Below are positions 1 to 12,011 of a DNA stretch of 64,000 nucleotides, in pieces. The stretch covers positions 82,870,450 to 82,934,449 of the forward strand of contig OZ020269.1 in assembly GCA_963971225.1 (NCBI GenBank), written 5' to 3'. Each line of letters opens with the position of its first letter. Positions within the stretch are counted from its first letter, which is position 1. This DNA comes from Melieria omissa. Lineage: Eukaryota > Arthropoda > Insecta > Diptera > Ulidiidae. The notes beneath the pieces are model-generated. The model did not search any database. It was not told where the DNA came from and saw nothing but the letters and a program-made list of their open reading frames with translations. A program made the position numbers and the translations under genes.

Positions 1-1981
1 TGCCGCAATTTTACAAATATTGAGCTGACAAAACATCTAGTTTTGTTCAACTAAAGTAGTGTGAACGAACCGCAGCCTTTTGTAATTACATTGAATCCCT
101 CTCTGATTGCTGTGCCATTTCACAAAACTTATTTATCCTTTGAACCCAACATTTGTGTACAATACATAGCTATCAAACGTTCCATCGCAAGAACTTTAAC
201 TTTTTCACATTCACATTTCACCGCACCTTTGCAATGTAATCATACAATTTGCCCTAAAAACACACCCTAATTAGTTCAAATAGCCCAAATGAATTTGCAA
301 ATTAAAGCGTAAAAATATTCCATTTAAGTATTGAGTAAACTTTTCAATAGCCGTCGGCAAAAGCCTTGAACTCATTTGTGCGCCACAACGACAACGACAA
401 CGACGACGGTTTGCTTTCCATTGAAATGCAATTTTCATTATCCTGCTCCACTTGCACAAAACCACCAACCAACAACCGTCGTGAGCATGTCCTGCTTGAG
501 CTGGCTTTTAAAAATAGCAGTGATTTCACTGCGAAATGCAATTAAATAGCGCGCGTTTTTGTTGCTTTCGTGCAGCTGTTGCTGTTTTATTTGTGCCAAA
601 GCCGCAACGCAAAAACTTTTACGCTATTCGAGTCAATAATGGCAAGGAAAATCAATAAGCGACGAGTATGTGAACGCGCAGCGGAATCGTTGAGCGTAAT
701 GACAACTTTGCGCCGGCCACAAACCAGCGACAGGACCATCACTATTTCACATTCAACCTGCTTTCCACGTTCGCACATATTCTTTTGCCGAATGGAAATC
801 AATTGGGGGCAAAAATATAAGGACACAGTGCAGGACTATGAAATTACGAGCTGGCGCGGCATAAGTGGCAGCGCTGATAAGGAGTAAGTGGGATGTTTTG
901 CGGCAAGGACTCGCTGCTTGAGCGTCAGGACACAACCGTTATGAGCCGTTTAATAATAGCATTGAAGGAAAATGGTAATGGTGCTTAAGGTGACCAGATG
1001 GTGTCACTTTTTACATGAAATACAATGTGTGGCGGTTTCAAATTTCAAGCAAAAGCTAAATGGAAGTTGAAATAAAAAAAAGTTCTTCTTAATTTGTACG
1101 TCTACTGTGTTTATTTTTTAAGCGTTAATGTTGAAAAGATTCGATACAAAAAGCACTCGATTCCTAAAAGATTTGGCCAATACGCGACTCTTGAAATTAT
1201 AGATTCTGGGTGCTCAGAAGTACAAAAGAAATGGCAGTACTCGTTTCTTCAAAATATCAATTCTGGGGGTTCAAAAGTGCAAAAAAATTGACAGTAAATG
1301 ATTTTTGAAATAATCGATTTGGTATTGCGGTATCAACACTTTAAAGATTGTACTATTTTCCTAAGAATCAATGCTTTCTTTGAACATTTTGAACCTTTTT
1401 GACTTGACTCTGATTCAACGAAAACAATCAGTTTTCAAAGAGTATTGGTTTTCTCATTCCCCAAAGTATCAGACTGCACTATTCGATTATCAGAAACATC
1501 ACAACTTTCCCATCTCCAGAAGTTTTGAGCTAAACTATCCAACTGTCAGAAGTATCGACATTTCCCTCCATCACTAATGAGCAGCAATTTGCCGCATTGA
1601 ATGGAAAAATTAGTTGTGTCCAACGCCAATAACAATTCTATTAGCAACTTGGACAGCTGAGGCACTCAAAGAAAGAAGATCGGGCTGCGTAAGAGCAAAA
1701 TTGCAGCGGAAATTAAGCGCAAACATGCCACCTAATTGAATCTGGTCGGAGCCATAACGCAAACAGGCGGCCTCATTGTATTTTCTGCCGGCATTTTGTG
1801 TTTGCTAAGTGAGTGGACAATTAGTGTACGTTGGTGTGAAAGTGTAGGTATAAACAACAACTGCGCCATACTTTTCACAAAACCCCACTTTGAAATGCCA
1901 AAAGGCACAAATGGCAACTTGCGTGACGTTGTTCCGCATTGTTTTGTTCCACAAATTGTTTACTTTTTCTCGTTTTTTGTG
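1..1981. other. unassigned host non-coding DNA
   Basis: No open frame here has recognisable protein similarity. The stretch holds a short ACGACA-rich run near 385-410. A degenerate tandem duplication lies at about 1190-1310, where the core ATTCTGGG followed by a GNTCANAAGT-like segment recurs with a period of about 57 bp (starts near 1203 and 1260). The short frames at 570-887 and 1736-2038 look like chance frames without coding character. Confidence 0.5.
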
Positions 1982-1985
1982 TTAA

Positions 1986-2614
1986 CCCATTTTCGGCCGC
2001 TGGTCGATTTTTCGACCAGCCACTTTGAAGGAGAGTAGCTCTGCACTTAGACATTATATCTTTGAACTCTTGATGCATAAAATAGCTTTGGTCTTTTGGT
2101 AACCCCTCGAAATAATATTTTTTTTTTTAAAGATAATTTTAGAGATGTTGGTGAAGGCACGAAAAAAAGCATTTTTGTAGTTATATTTTGAATATTCTGA
2201 AAAATATATAACCTTTTTAAATTATTGATTTATTATTGACTATTTACGAAGCCTAAAGACCAAATTACCATAATCAATTGATATCCATAAGATTATGAAA
2301 ATATTTTTACCTCTCAGCACCGCGTACTTTTCAGTGGTCGAAAAATCGACCATTGACCAGAAGTCGTCATGTATGTACGTGTATATGTAAGCCAACAATT
2401 GTTTGTTTTCATTCTTGATTATTATTTGACTAAAACTGTGTACAAATATATTTGTTTTTATTTGAAATTGAATTTTTATTAATTTATAAAAAAATTTTGT
2501 AAAAAAAAAAAACACAAAAAAAATCCAAAAATATTCTTGATTAAGGTCCTAAATGTAAGTCCTTAAAAGGAATTACAAAAATATTGGCTATTTCTGGTAG
2601 CGGCCGAAAATGGG
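1986..2614. mobile_element. piggyBac-type non-autonomous element (MITE), 629 bp
   Basis: The element begins CCCATTTTCGGCCGC and ends with the exact inverse GCGGCCGAAAATGGG. It is flanked on both sides by TTAA (1982-1985 and 2615-2618), the target duplicated by piggyBac transposases. Just inside the left end and again near 2333 are small palindromes built on GGTCGA and TCGACC, so the subterminal sequence can fold. No transposase frame remains and the interior is AT-rich filler, so it would need an enzyme supplied in trans. The call rests on TIR plus TTAA; family membership is inferred. Confidence 0.8.
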
Positions 2615-2618
2615 TTAA

Positions 2619-5600
2619 AGCAGCTGATTGCCCAAGGATCGTCTGACGTCAGCGTCTGCTGGTATTTTTAGCAGGTATCTTTGCTTGCAAGCAACTTGAA
2701 TGGTTTACACAAAAATACGGTAATGTGGCAACGAATTGCAGTGTTGCCATGCTGTTTTAGTACACTTGCACCTTGCACAAGTATTGCGCCAGCATTTAGT
2801 GCAAGAATTCGAAATGAGATGCACTCGCCGAAGTTTCTTCTAGAGCGGATATCAAGCGGATGTCGTACGCAAACATTCGATAGCGCCTCGACTGTTTATT
2901 CTTGGAAATTAGCGCTGTTATCGCTTAATAAATTTCAATTAATTTCATGCACTATGTAAAGTGGGAATTTCTACACTAATAGTGTACACAAATTTTTTGT
3001 AGAATGAGTTTTAAACAATCTGAATAAGTAATGCGACTTGCGCTCATCTCCGCATGAGCTAAGTTGGTTAGGTTGTATAAAGTCTATGTGAATGCTACAA
3101 ACATCCTTTAAGCCTTTATTGTGGGACTAGGAGTAGTCCTACCACTACATTTCCTACGATGGTAACTAGATGAACAGTATTAATAGGAAATCTAATTAGG
3201 TGAATTCATTAGTGGCATTGGTCGAAAATTCGATTTTTAACACTTTTGCGCCCTCTGTGGCCATCGGACATATTTTCAACGTATTTTATTATATTACAAA
3301 ATTACTAATTTTTTTGTTTTCTCTGGGCTGTGTGCATTAAATAAAATGAAGAAAATGGTAAAAATTTGAGGTTTTTTTAATCATCCATCCATCCAATCAA
3401 CCATCTTTAATAGGGAAGGCGCGACATGTCAAACAAATATTTTATAAAATTTAGATTACACAGGTTTATCGTAATAAAAAAACTGCAAACGTTACTAATT
3501 TCTATAATTTATTAACGAATTAAAGTTACGAAGTGGGTTAACAGATTCAAACGAAGTTTATTATAATAAAAAATTTGTGTGGCATTTGTTCAATCATTCT
3601 GTGTCCGTTTTGTTACAAATCTGGTTATTTTTAACATGTTTAAAGAATTTCAAAAAAGTCTATAAGGCGTGGCATGGCGAAAAATATTTCATTAGAAAGC
3701 CAATAGATCTAAGTTAAATATAAAAAACATAAATTTTAAACTTTATCGTAATACAAAATTCAAACATGACACATTTCTCTGATTCGTTAACGAATCAAAT
3801 GTACGATTTGGGTTATGCTGCGCAGTTAAAAATGCCGTAAGTGCTGAAGGGTTGAAATAATCATCTCTCGGTTATTCAACTATTTATATCAGAAGAAGTT
3901 GCTAAGCGAACAGAAAAAGTATTAAATTGTGAGATGTCCGATTAATAGAGACAATAAGCCAATGACAATGAGAACAAACTTTGTAGCACTCATCGAGTAT
4001 TTCTTTGAGAATAGAGTTTCCAGAGTTAAAGAGAGTTAAATTAAAAGTTCAGTTAAGAGAGAGTTAAATTGTCTAATTTAATCGTTTCTTTGAGGTCCAA
4101 GTTTGGCAACAATTTCTACATGTTTCATTAAATATTCAAGTTTTAATACAGATGTTTTTAATTCCAATCAATTTCTCAGTTACTCTAAAGAAACGTAAGT
4201 ACTTTGTCAATGTGTTTTGTACAGATTAATTATGATTGTATTTATTCAGAAAATCTTTTGTTTCTTTATAAAATTTTTAATTTCCAGGTCTGCACTTTTG
4301 TAAGGGTGGATATGAGAGACATGATTTAACCTTTTGTTTGGCGAAATATTTTTCAACAATCTGCTCTTTTCCCATTACTGTTCGTGTTCCGTGTATGGTC
4401 TGTTTCTTTATATATATTTTTTTCATTAACAATTTCCGGTGCTTGGCATTCGAAAATGTGGTTATCCTATTGAGAGACATGATCAAACCTTTTGCAATTA
4501 TCACACCAAACCCAATTCGTATCACACAATATTTACTAGTCTTCTTGAAATGGATTGTCGCCATAATAAAAGCATAGATATGGCGTCTAACTGATAGTGT
4601 GGATACCCCGAATTATGAAGCTTTTCATTTTACAATTGTGCTCAAAACTGTTTCCATAACTGCGCTCATATGGTCAATGTTTACGACCATCTGGCCTCTT
4701 CCTTAGGGGATTTTGAGCAGCAAATCTCTGTCCCAAAATTTCGAAAAGCTATTGCGACAGTCAGTAGGGCACTTTCTCTAAAAACTCTTACAGATGCCCA
4801 TAAGCTCCGACATTTGAGCTCTTCACATCTTTTCTAAACCGAAGTCAAACTTTCGTTAGTAGAAATAAAATCTAATAAATTATCTTGTATAAAAAATGTT
4901 TAATTCTGGTTCCCTTTTAAGTCATTATTTTGAGTTTCAAGTGCATATTCAAAGAAGTCCATTTGCCTCTTGCGAGCTCTAATTTTATATTTTGAAGCAC
5001 TACAAGTGGACATAACATTTTAACAAAAAACCGATAAGGCGTTAGCTTTGGGTTACTGAATGTATGCGTTGGGAATCAGTAGTGAACTAATATATGTTTG
5101 TGCACCTTAAATCTGCGCTTGTTGGGCTTAATTCCCTCGGAGTTATAATAACTACGCCTCGGGCTTCTGGGTGAACACAAAATAAATCGAGCGCATAATT
5201 GTCGGCAAACAATTTTGCTTTCGTTCTGTTTATCTCATCATTACAACAGTGTTCAACATCTGCTCAACCAACTCAACGCAGTCTGTTGTTTCATAGATGT
5301 GCATGTTTTTGTATGGCGAAATGCGAAATCTCCGATGTAAACACAGAGATGCTAATAATACAATGTGGCTGCAGGCGTTCAGAAGTCTCTGATTAATTGA
5401 TGTCTGGCCAAAAGCAGGTTACTCGCCCCTGTGCTGCTGCAATGTTCTCAAAACACATAAACTACGCAGTCGTAATACCATAATTTCATAGTCCTGCGAG
5501 TAACGTTGATGGCCCCGGCACGTGTGTTGACACACGCAAATCACCCAAACAGACAGGCAGCTAGCCAGTCAGTCGCGATAGACGCATAACGCGATAGACA

Positions 5601-7176
5601 TCAGCACACAAACGCCCCGAAAAAATGAAAACAGTTATAGAGACACAGTAAAAAGCAAAAACCACCCAAATATCGATTTAAAACAGATGATTTGGCCGGG
5701 CAAGCGCCAAGGATACGCGCTGTATGCGGAGCGGAGCAGGAGCTCAAAGTTAACGTAAACGGCCTAACAACGCCTCTCGGGGCCTGCGGTTGAACGGATT
5801 GGGACACAGAATAGAAATTGTGGAACAAAAGGTAAAGCGAAAAGGAGCAATGAAGAATGGCTGCCAGAAGAATAGCGAACAAGGACAAAAGGAGAACGAG
5901 CGCAATTTGTCTTGAGCGCTCAAGTAACACAAAGCGCCAAATGAAAAGTGAAAGGCACAATTGGAATAAATAAGAAACGGCACATATCATGTGGTGCGAG
6001 TATGTCAGATGACGCGTATGCGAGCACCGGGAAGTGAGGTGGTGGCCCACTCCGCCCGAAAACCAGTCGGCAAAATCAGAGTAAATGCGAGTGCGATAAG
6101 GCGAAATGTACACAATGCAGTTGAACAGAAAACGGAACGGAAAGTGTAATTAATGTTTGGCAAATAGTATATTCGGTATTTGGACAACTAAGTAGCAGTC
6201 ACGCCAGTTGGATACCTGATGAAGGAGCAAAAGTTGCGCCAGCCGGGAAGGTAGCGAACAAATACGACAAGGGGACGACGACGCATAAAGCTGCAAAGAT
6301 GGCAGTAAATACCTAATGATAAGTGTAGTAAATTTGCTATGCTAAAGATTTGTTTATCTTGCGTCCATGGCCACACAGGATCTTGGTGTTTAATTGCGGG
6401 GTGTCAGGATACCGAAACGAAACGAAGGCAAACGAGAGATCATGATGGATTTAGCAGTTCTGAGAGCGCAATTTCGCTTCAAGAGTGCTTCGAGAGGGTG
6501 TGGTGGCCACATTGTTGCTGTGAAAGATAGTCGACAGCGTTGCACTGCCATTAAATGAACTTGATTGCGCCTTTGGTTGCGCCAACAAAAGCTGACCATT
6601 AAACGCTCAAGCGTGGGGAAGCTTACAAGGCGGAGAATATAGCAAAATAAGATAGTGACTTGGCTAAGAGGGCAGCTTAAGGTAGTAAATCAACACCACA
6701 AAGGCATTTTCCTCGCTTTCTTCAAATCGTTAACGTAGAAAGTAAGGAAGGGGGGGGGCGAAAAGTTAAAGACTTGTCCTCGCTGCAAATCGTCGCCCTT
6801 TTCCTTCTGGGCGATAATAAGCAAAGCGGGTGAAAGGGGTGGTTTTTATCTGAAAAGTGAAAAAGAGGGAACGGACAGCAGGAAGTTATGTGGTGCAACT
6901 TACTTTTTGCTTTTGTCGCCTGCTATGCTGGTGTGTTACTGCGGTTGATAGGCCGTGCGGTGAGGACGGACATAATTTATGTTACTATTTGATTTGTGGC
7001 GAAAGATGCAAAATTATCCAAACCCTTTCCATGCAGTTCGTGTTTGCGGTCAAAAGTAAGGCAGAGTGTATGCAGCCACGATTTACGGTGATAAGAATGT
7101 GTAGCAACTTATGATATGTGATATGGAAATTTTGTGTACTTTTTAAAAGAATTTGAAAGTTCATTGTAACATTTTA
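2619..7176. other. unassigned host non-coding DNA with diverged direct repeats
   Basis: No gene recognised. Two diverged copies of a segment containing TTTATCGTAAT, then GTTAACGAAT-like, then TACGA and GGGTTA lie at about 3463-3541 and 3741-3815, about 278 bp apart. A possible decayed TIR pair near 3237 (TTAACACTTTTGCG) and 3856 is too weak to call as an element. The 170-codon minus-strand frame at 5601-6113 has no recognisable domain. The sequence from about 5500 to 7100 is less AT-rich than its surroundings and could be host intron or regulatory DNA. Confidence 0.4.
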
Positions 7177-7343
7177 AGTGCTAAGAGTAGCGCGCTGGCT
7201 TCTCATACCGCGAAGCCACTAGGTTCGATTCCTAGCTCGGGCTGGTGAAACACTCGTCTACTTCTATCGCTATCCACATGAAGCAAATAAGAATTACAAG
7301 AATCTCACAAGTGCGTTTTGGCAGGCAATGGCAAAATCTCTAA
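7177..7343 (+). repeat. tRNA-derived SINE, copy 1, 5' part (interrupted)
   Basis: The head has an RNA polymerase III A-box-like TAGCGCGCTGG followed by a perfect B box GGTTCGATTCC near 7230. The body continues with TGGTGAAACACTCGTCTAC and further sequence that matches, in inverse orientation, the repeat at about 35035-35250; the two copies define a family. The copy is split by the PIF/Harbinger-type insertion at 7344-8364 and resumes at 8368. The 5' limit is approximate. Confidence 0.75.
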
Positions 7344-7556
7344 GGGCCGTTTTCTCATCTTCCCGTTAAAGTGACCGGTAGCTAAAGTGAACTTTAGCTA
7401 AAGGTCACTTTAAAGTGGCCGGTAAATATTTTCGTTTTCTCATCTTCCTGATAAATATAAATTTAACAGGTCTGATTTTTTGGCATCACTGGTCAGCATT
7501 GGGCAGCACTTGGCGGCGCAATCAGCTGTTTGTGAAAAATTGTAATTATTTTTTAA

Positions 7557-7763
7557 GGAAAAAATAAAAATTTTGCCTGGCAAAATCTTGTTGATGCTTT
7601 TACTGCCAAATGGGGCGTGTCCCGGCGTTGGAAATCGTTGAGGGACAAGTTTCACAGCTTGAAGCGTAAGTCCAAGCTGGAACTTGCAGCGCAGAAGAGC
7701 GAGGCGTATCGCGCAGGTGGCCGCCCAGCAGCGATTGGACATGTCAGCAGTGCAAAGCAGTGA
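7557..7763 (+). pseudogene. MADF/Myb-like (SANT) domain relic of a Harbinger accessory protein
   Basis: This 68-codon open stretch contains FAWQNLVDAF, then KWGVSRRWKSLRDKFHSLKR and a basic tail, ending at TGA. The pattern W-x(n)-RWKSLRDKF is the signature of MADF/Myb-SANT-like DNA-binding domains. PIF/Harbinger transposons encode such a protein beside their transposase, where it helps bring the transposase to DNA. Only the second half of a domain survives: a TAA lies immediately upstream (7554-7556), there is no credible start Met, and the frame stops early. It lies inside the TIR element at 7344-8364, which supports the Harbinger origin. A captured host MADF exon is the alternative. Confidence 0.6.
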
Positions 7764-8041
7764 AATAGTCCAATTGGCTGTTATATGTTATATTTGCCGC
7801 ATTTTGCGACTCCGTACCTTCAAAAGCGCCTTCCAGTGCATGAATTTAAGAAATCTGCCTATTTTCCATACCGAAAGATCTCAAATTCAAATTTCATTTC
7901 AAATTGTAATTTCATTATCAGCTGTTTTTTGTTTGTAAACAAACATGTGCATGTACTTGGCACCATTTCCACTTAAAGTTCACTTTAAAGTTTAACAGGC
8001 ACTCAATCCTCCCGGTAAATTTTATCGGGAGGATAGCTTAA

Positions 8042-8278
8042 CCCTTTCGGGACTACTGGAATAATACGTCCCAGCAGGTTTTTGACGCCCCTCAAAACAT
8101 TTACTGAAATCTCACGACCCACGCAAAATATTTTTTCGATTTCGATGTTCCCGCATAGAAGAATGATTTCAGATTATGTGAGCATCCAATATAATTTTCT
8201 AACCCCAACATTTATGGCATAAGAATAATTCTAGGAAGAGTGTTTTGCATTCCAAAAATAAACTCCGTCCCGAAAGGG
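8042..8278. mobile_element. piggyBac-type MITE, 237 bp, nested in the Harbinger-type element
   Basis: The ends are CCCTTTCGGGAC and its exact inverse GTCCCGAAAGGG, flanked by TTAA at 8038-8041 and 8279-8282. Removing it and one TTAA restores a continuous Harbinger-element sequence (GATAGC-TTAA-CGGGCAGATGAG), so it is younger than that element. There is no coding potential. Confidence 0.8.
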
Positions 8279-8367
8279 TTAACGGGCAGATGAGAAAACG
8301 AAAATGCGTTTATCGGCCCGTTAAAGTGAACTTTAAAGTTAACGGGAAGATGAGAAAACGGCCCTAA

Positions 8368-8450
8368 GTGGCAAAGAAAAACTTCCAACCGCCGTTCGGA
8401 CTCGGCGTTAAACTGTAGGTGCCCTCCCCCTCCCGCAGCATCTGCTTGAA
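8368..8450 (+). repeat. tRNA-derived SINE, copy 1, 3' part
   Basis: The SINE resumes after the TAA duplication with GTGGCAAAGAAAAACTTCC and reaches CGCCGTTCGGACTCGGC. The same GCCGTTCGGAYTCGGC block occurs inverted at the end of the second copy near 35035-35055. The tail after it (GTTAAACTGTAGGTGCCC) is not shared with copy 2. The 3' limit is approximate. Confidence 0.6.
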
Positions 8451-8603
8451 ATGTATGTTCTAAAGCATGTACACATTAAAAAAACAAGTGAAATATGTGG
8501 TATCACTCTTCTCTCCTCCCCTCTCCTTTCCCGTCACCTACCCACCCCCATGGGCATGGGCTTGTAACCTTCCTCCCCACTCTCAAACCACATCAGAACA
8601 AGA

Positions 8604-8729
8604 GTTATAGCTCGTATTCGACTAAGAATATTTAAGAATTAGAACTATTAAAGTACAAAGACAAAGAAGCGTTATAGGTCGTATTCGACTAAATATATAT
8701 AAACGTTAGAATTATTAAAGTGCAAAGAC
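8604..8729. repeat. tandem duplication, two copies of about 59 bp
   Basis: The segment from GTTATAGCTCGTATTCGACT to TACAAAGAC (8604-8662) recurs at 8671-8729 with several substitutions; the period is 67 bp. An inverted piece of the same core (ACTTTAATAGTTCTA) follows near 8750. No coding potential. Confidence 0.7.
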
Positions 8730-9192
8730 GCTGTCTTTCAGTTACTGCGACTTTAATAGTTCTATTGTAACAAAGTCCATATTTAATTATGGACTTTACG
8801 TGAAGAAATAGGAACATATGTCCTCAGATTGGTCTAGCACTGCATGGTAAAAACAATTGTGCTACGTCCTTTTTCTTTAGACAAAACTAAGGGAATTCCT
8901 TTATAACTGCACGAGCAAGACTTTGATTCTTGTTGAACAGACTTGACTCTTGTTGAACTTGTGAGCATCCTGTTTAAATTTATTAGTGGAGAAAACCATT
9001 TGTTTTGTGAAAACTTGTTCGTATGCATAGGTTTTTATGTTTATATTTTAAAAAGGAAGGAGTTTTATATTAATTTCCGAAACCCATCGTATTTGTTCAC
9101 TATAAGAATTTTACTAAGTATCCACTCCTTCTGACGAATAACCTATTCGTATGTTGTGTTGAAGCGTTTTGTCTATGTTTAGGCAGAATCTA

Positions 9193-9226
9193 AGGTACAG
9201 GTACAGGTACAGGTACAGGGTACAGA
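9193..9226. repeat. (GTACAG)n short tandem repeat
   Basis: Four to five units of GGTACA in tandem, about 80 bp from the mariner remnant. Confidence 0.85.
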
Positions 9227-9308
9227 GTGCCATCCAAAAAAACTAACTTTAGGTTGATATATACAGATAAAGAGTCTGTGAAATACAAAGCGGCATACAG
9301 AGAAAATA

Positions 9309-9898
9309 CAAGGTTTTTCCCACGGAAAATGAGACTGCTCAAAAAACAAACAAAAAATTGTAGTTCCAAAATTCCTTAATTTAATTCAAAATAGTCTCCT
9401 TCTGCTTCGATACAACGTTTTGAATGAATAATTAGATCATCGAATTAATTTTTGATGCATTTTACCAAACAGATAGAAGTCACATGAAGTAAAAATAGGT
9501 GAGTAGGGCGAGTGATTGATGGTTTAAAATGGAATTTTTGACTAAAAAATCGGTTACAAACTTGGATCGATGAGACGGTGCGTTATCGTGTAAAAGGCGC
9601 CAGCTTCCATTTTCACAGTATTGTGGCCTCACACGATGAATTGAATTTTTAGACATATTCAATTCCATTTTCATGTATCGCAATAACGATTTTGACTCAG
9701 TTTTAATGAATTCACGCACTTTTTCGATGTTTTCCTGGAACCGCTTAAACCACTCATGACTGTCACTTTTGGCAGAAAACTTGGCTTGTACTGATGACAC
9801 CATTTCAGAAGGGGTTCGTATGTATGTATCCAGCAACAGATTGTGCTAGGAGAATATGCTACTTTTGAGCAGTCTCGTTTTCTGTGGGGCAGACCTTA
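9309..9898 (-). mobile_element. internally deleted mariner transposon, about 590 bp
   Basis: Imperfect terminal inverted repeats of about 32 bp (left CAAGGTTTTTCCCACGG...GAGACTGCTC; right inverse ends GAGCAGTCTCG...CAGACCTTA) are bounded by TA dinucleotides (9307-9308 and 9899-9900), as expected for Tc1/mariner. A transposase remnant lies between them on the minus strand. Intact mariners are about 1.3 kb, so more than half of the interior is missing. A piece after the frame (inverse of about 9361-9480) still resembles the 3' end of a mariner transposase with shifted frames. Confidence 0.85.
9480..9836 (-). pseudogene. mariner transposase remnant
   Basis: The 118-codon frame joins two non-adjacent parts of a mariner transposase. 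Residues about 25-65 match the N-terminal helix-turn-helix region (HEWFKRFQENIEKVREF, then a MSKNSIHRV-like helix). Residues about 78-98 match the catalytic core block WRLLHDNAPSHRS, whose Asp is the second residue of the DD34D triad. The segment with the first catalytic Asp is absent, so it cannot be active. The usual YSPDLAPCDYFLF block is shifted or decayed into LLTYFYFM-like residues. Intact enzymes are about 345 residues. Family assignment is strong; subfamily is not determined. Confidence 0.85.
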
Positions 9899-9900
9899 TA

Positions 9901-12007
9901 CAATCTCAGACAGAAAGATACAGACTGACGTACAGACAGGACCTGAGCCTGAAGTTACAGAGCAACGTCACGTAATAGAACAGGTCTATTAGATAAAGAG
10001 GGGAATTCAAACGAATCTTAAGAGCATAATGCACAGAAAATCATTCCTATGGAATCCGGCCATAACTTCATGCGTATAATTTCTATGTTTAAGGTTATGT
10101 TTAAAAAGCAAGTAAGTAAGTACTATAGTTACTGAAAAATTTCATAATTTCACTCGCGCATGACAGAAATATAAATTCAATAAAATATATGAGCTTTAGA
10201 ACTCAAACTTCCTTGTGCCCGTAATTGAAAAAAGTCATTGCTCCCAAGTATCGGGAATAATTCCTGTGCGTTGGCCCGATTGAAGTAAGTAAATAAACAA
10301 CCAAAAATAACATAATTGTCGTTTAAGCTTATCTGCCCAAGACCTAACATTCCCTTTAAACAGCAAATTCCCCTAATTTCAAACACTCCCTCCACTCACA
10401 TTCGACTTGCTGCACCTCGGCTCAACGTCAGACCTTACCCACTAATAAACAGCCAGTACGTTGCGCACATATGGCAAAGAAAAATAAACAGATAAAGCGA
10501 CCGAACCATAAACACAACCACAACCTGCTGCACGGAGAACAGGGAAAATGCGTCAAGAACCTGCGACACGCAGTGCCATTGGTATTCCAGGCATGCCGAC
10601 ACAGGCGCGATGAGGCCCGTTTAGCTACCTGCGCGTGCGCATGACGAAATGTTTGGAAAACAGTCGAGGGAGCTTGTTGACTTTTGACGAATATTTTCCA
10701 GGTAAGTTACAAGACTGACGCAGATAACAACGAAATAGTTGACGTGGTCTGCCGTGTAAATGTGATTTTAGAGGCGAACAAATTTTCACGTCTGTCATTG
10801 GTTGGATGGCAAAATGTTGGCACTTCTGGCACAACTTCACCTTGGCCAATGTTTGATAATTAAAAAGTTGATCTCTTTAACTGTCGATTCGTTTATTCAA
10901 ATTCATCAGATAAGATCGTTATCTATCCATACTCGCACACCTATCTGTCGGCTCAATTTGTTCGCTTTGCAATGTGGGTGTCTGGTCTGTCGAGCTGCAT
11001 CTGTGATTACGTGATTGTATGTCGATTCAGTTTGTTATTGCATATTTGCAGTTTGTTTTGTTATTTTTATTAAAATATTTTGTTGTTGTTTTTTTGCGTA
11101 GGTGTCATGGACAAAAAGCAGTTTTAGCTGGTTTAATTGAAACGCTGAAATGTGTCAAACGATTTCGTAAGTTCATTACAAACTGACAACAAAAAATAAC
11201 AGTTTTGTTTGAATTTAGCAGTGCGTAGGTGTTGACAGTTAATTCCGCTGAAACTTGTTGAAATTGTTGGTTTTTATATTATAAATGTTATTTTGTATTT
11301 TATATTTTAGCACGAAAGACACGCAGAAAACTACATAACCAATTACGAACGACAAATAATCGGGAAAACACGTACAGTTTACTGCAACGTGTGAAATTGA
11401 GAAAGCTACAAATCTGTATTCAAGCATATGGCGTGTGACTTTATAAAAAGTACATTTTAATGTCACGGATGCATATGGTTTTATGGTTGTATGCGCAAAA
11501 ACATGTCGCACAATGTGCATAAAGTGCTGAAGCCGTTGGATATTTAGAAGAGATTTTCATTGGAATTTAAAAATTTAATTCAATTGAGGAAAATTTTCCA
11601 AACGTTAACATTTTAGTATTAAAATTTAATAAAAATACATTAAAAATTTAGGGATAAAATTTGAACTTCAATTGCAATAGAATGGCCAAGTTCCTGACAG
11701 AATAGGCATTGCAATCCCGGACCGATTTTACAGTCCCAGGAATTTCGGGACTGAAAATTGCAATCCCGAGATCTGAAGATTTTTAGGGGATTGAATTTAT
11801 TATTTCTCTCATGTCTTTTTAAATCAAATAAATTTGTTTTCCGTATTTAATACAATTCTGGGTTCTAACTAGGAACAAATTATTCATGACAAATAATATA
11901 AAATAATAACATAAAAATGCATTTAATTGGAAAACTACCTGGCAAACCTTATCAGCAGGATAAGAATAAGAATCTATATAGTTTAATAATAGCAGGTGAA
12001 ATCGTAT
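9901..12007. other. unassigned host non-coding DNA
   Basis: No gene recognised. A small hairpin-forming motif lies at about 11713-11770: GCAATCCCGG, CAGTCCC with inverse GGGACTG, then GCAATCCCGAG. The frames at 10177-10395 and 11239-11520 on the minus strand have no recognisable similarity. Confidence 0.4.
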
Positions 12008-12011
12008 ATGA

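Larger units (their letters stand above)
7344..8364. mobile_element. PIF/Harbinger-type TIR element, 1021 bp, inserted in the SINE
   Basis: The left end GGGCCGTTTTCTCATCTTCC is matched by the exact inverse at the right end, giving TIRs of about 26 bp. A 3-bp duplication TAA flanks the element (7341-7343, 8365-8367). GG-C-rich TIR starts and TWA duplications are hallmarks of PIF/Harbinger. The TIR core CGTTTTCTCATCT recurs inside the left end (about 7432) and inverted inside the right end (about 8288), so the termini are internally duplicated. The interior keeps a MADF/Myb-like protein relic and contains a younger piggyBac-type element. No DDE transposase frame was seen, so it is non-autonomous. 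Confidence 0.8.

Noticed and set aside
3237..3856. possible further piggyBac-type element (TTAACACTTTTGCG ... GCTGAAGGGTTGAA)
   Set aside because: The ends match poorly and the right flank is not TTAA.
5601..6113. 170-codon minus-strand frame with hydrophobic segment
   Set aside because: No domain, no splice or start context, and residue use typical of the antisense of purine-rich DNA.
7177..7260. possible functional tRNA gene
   Set aside because: A and B boxes are present, but the acceptor stem does not pair, and the following body matches the other SINE copy.
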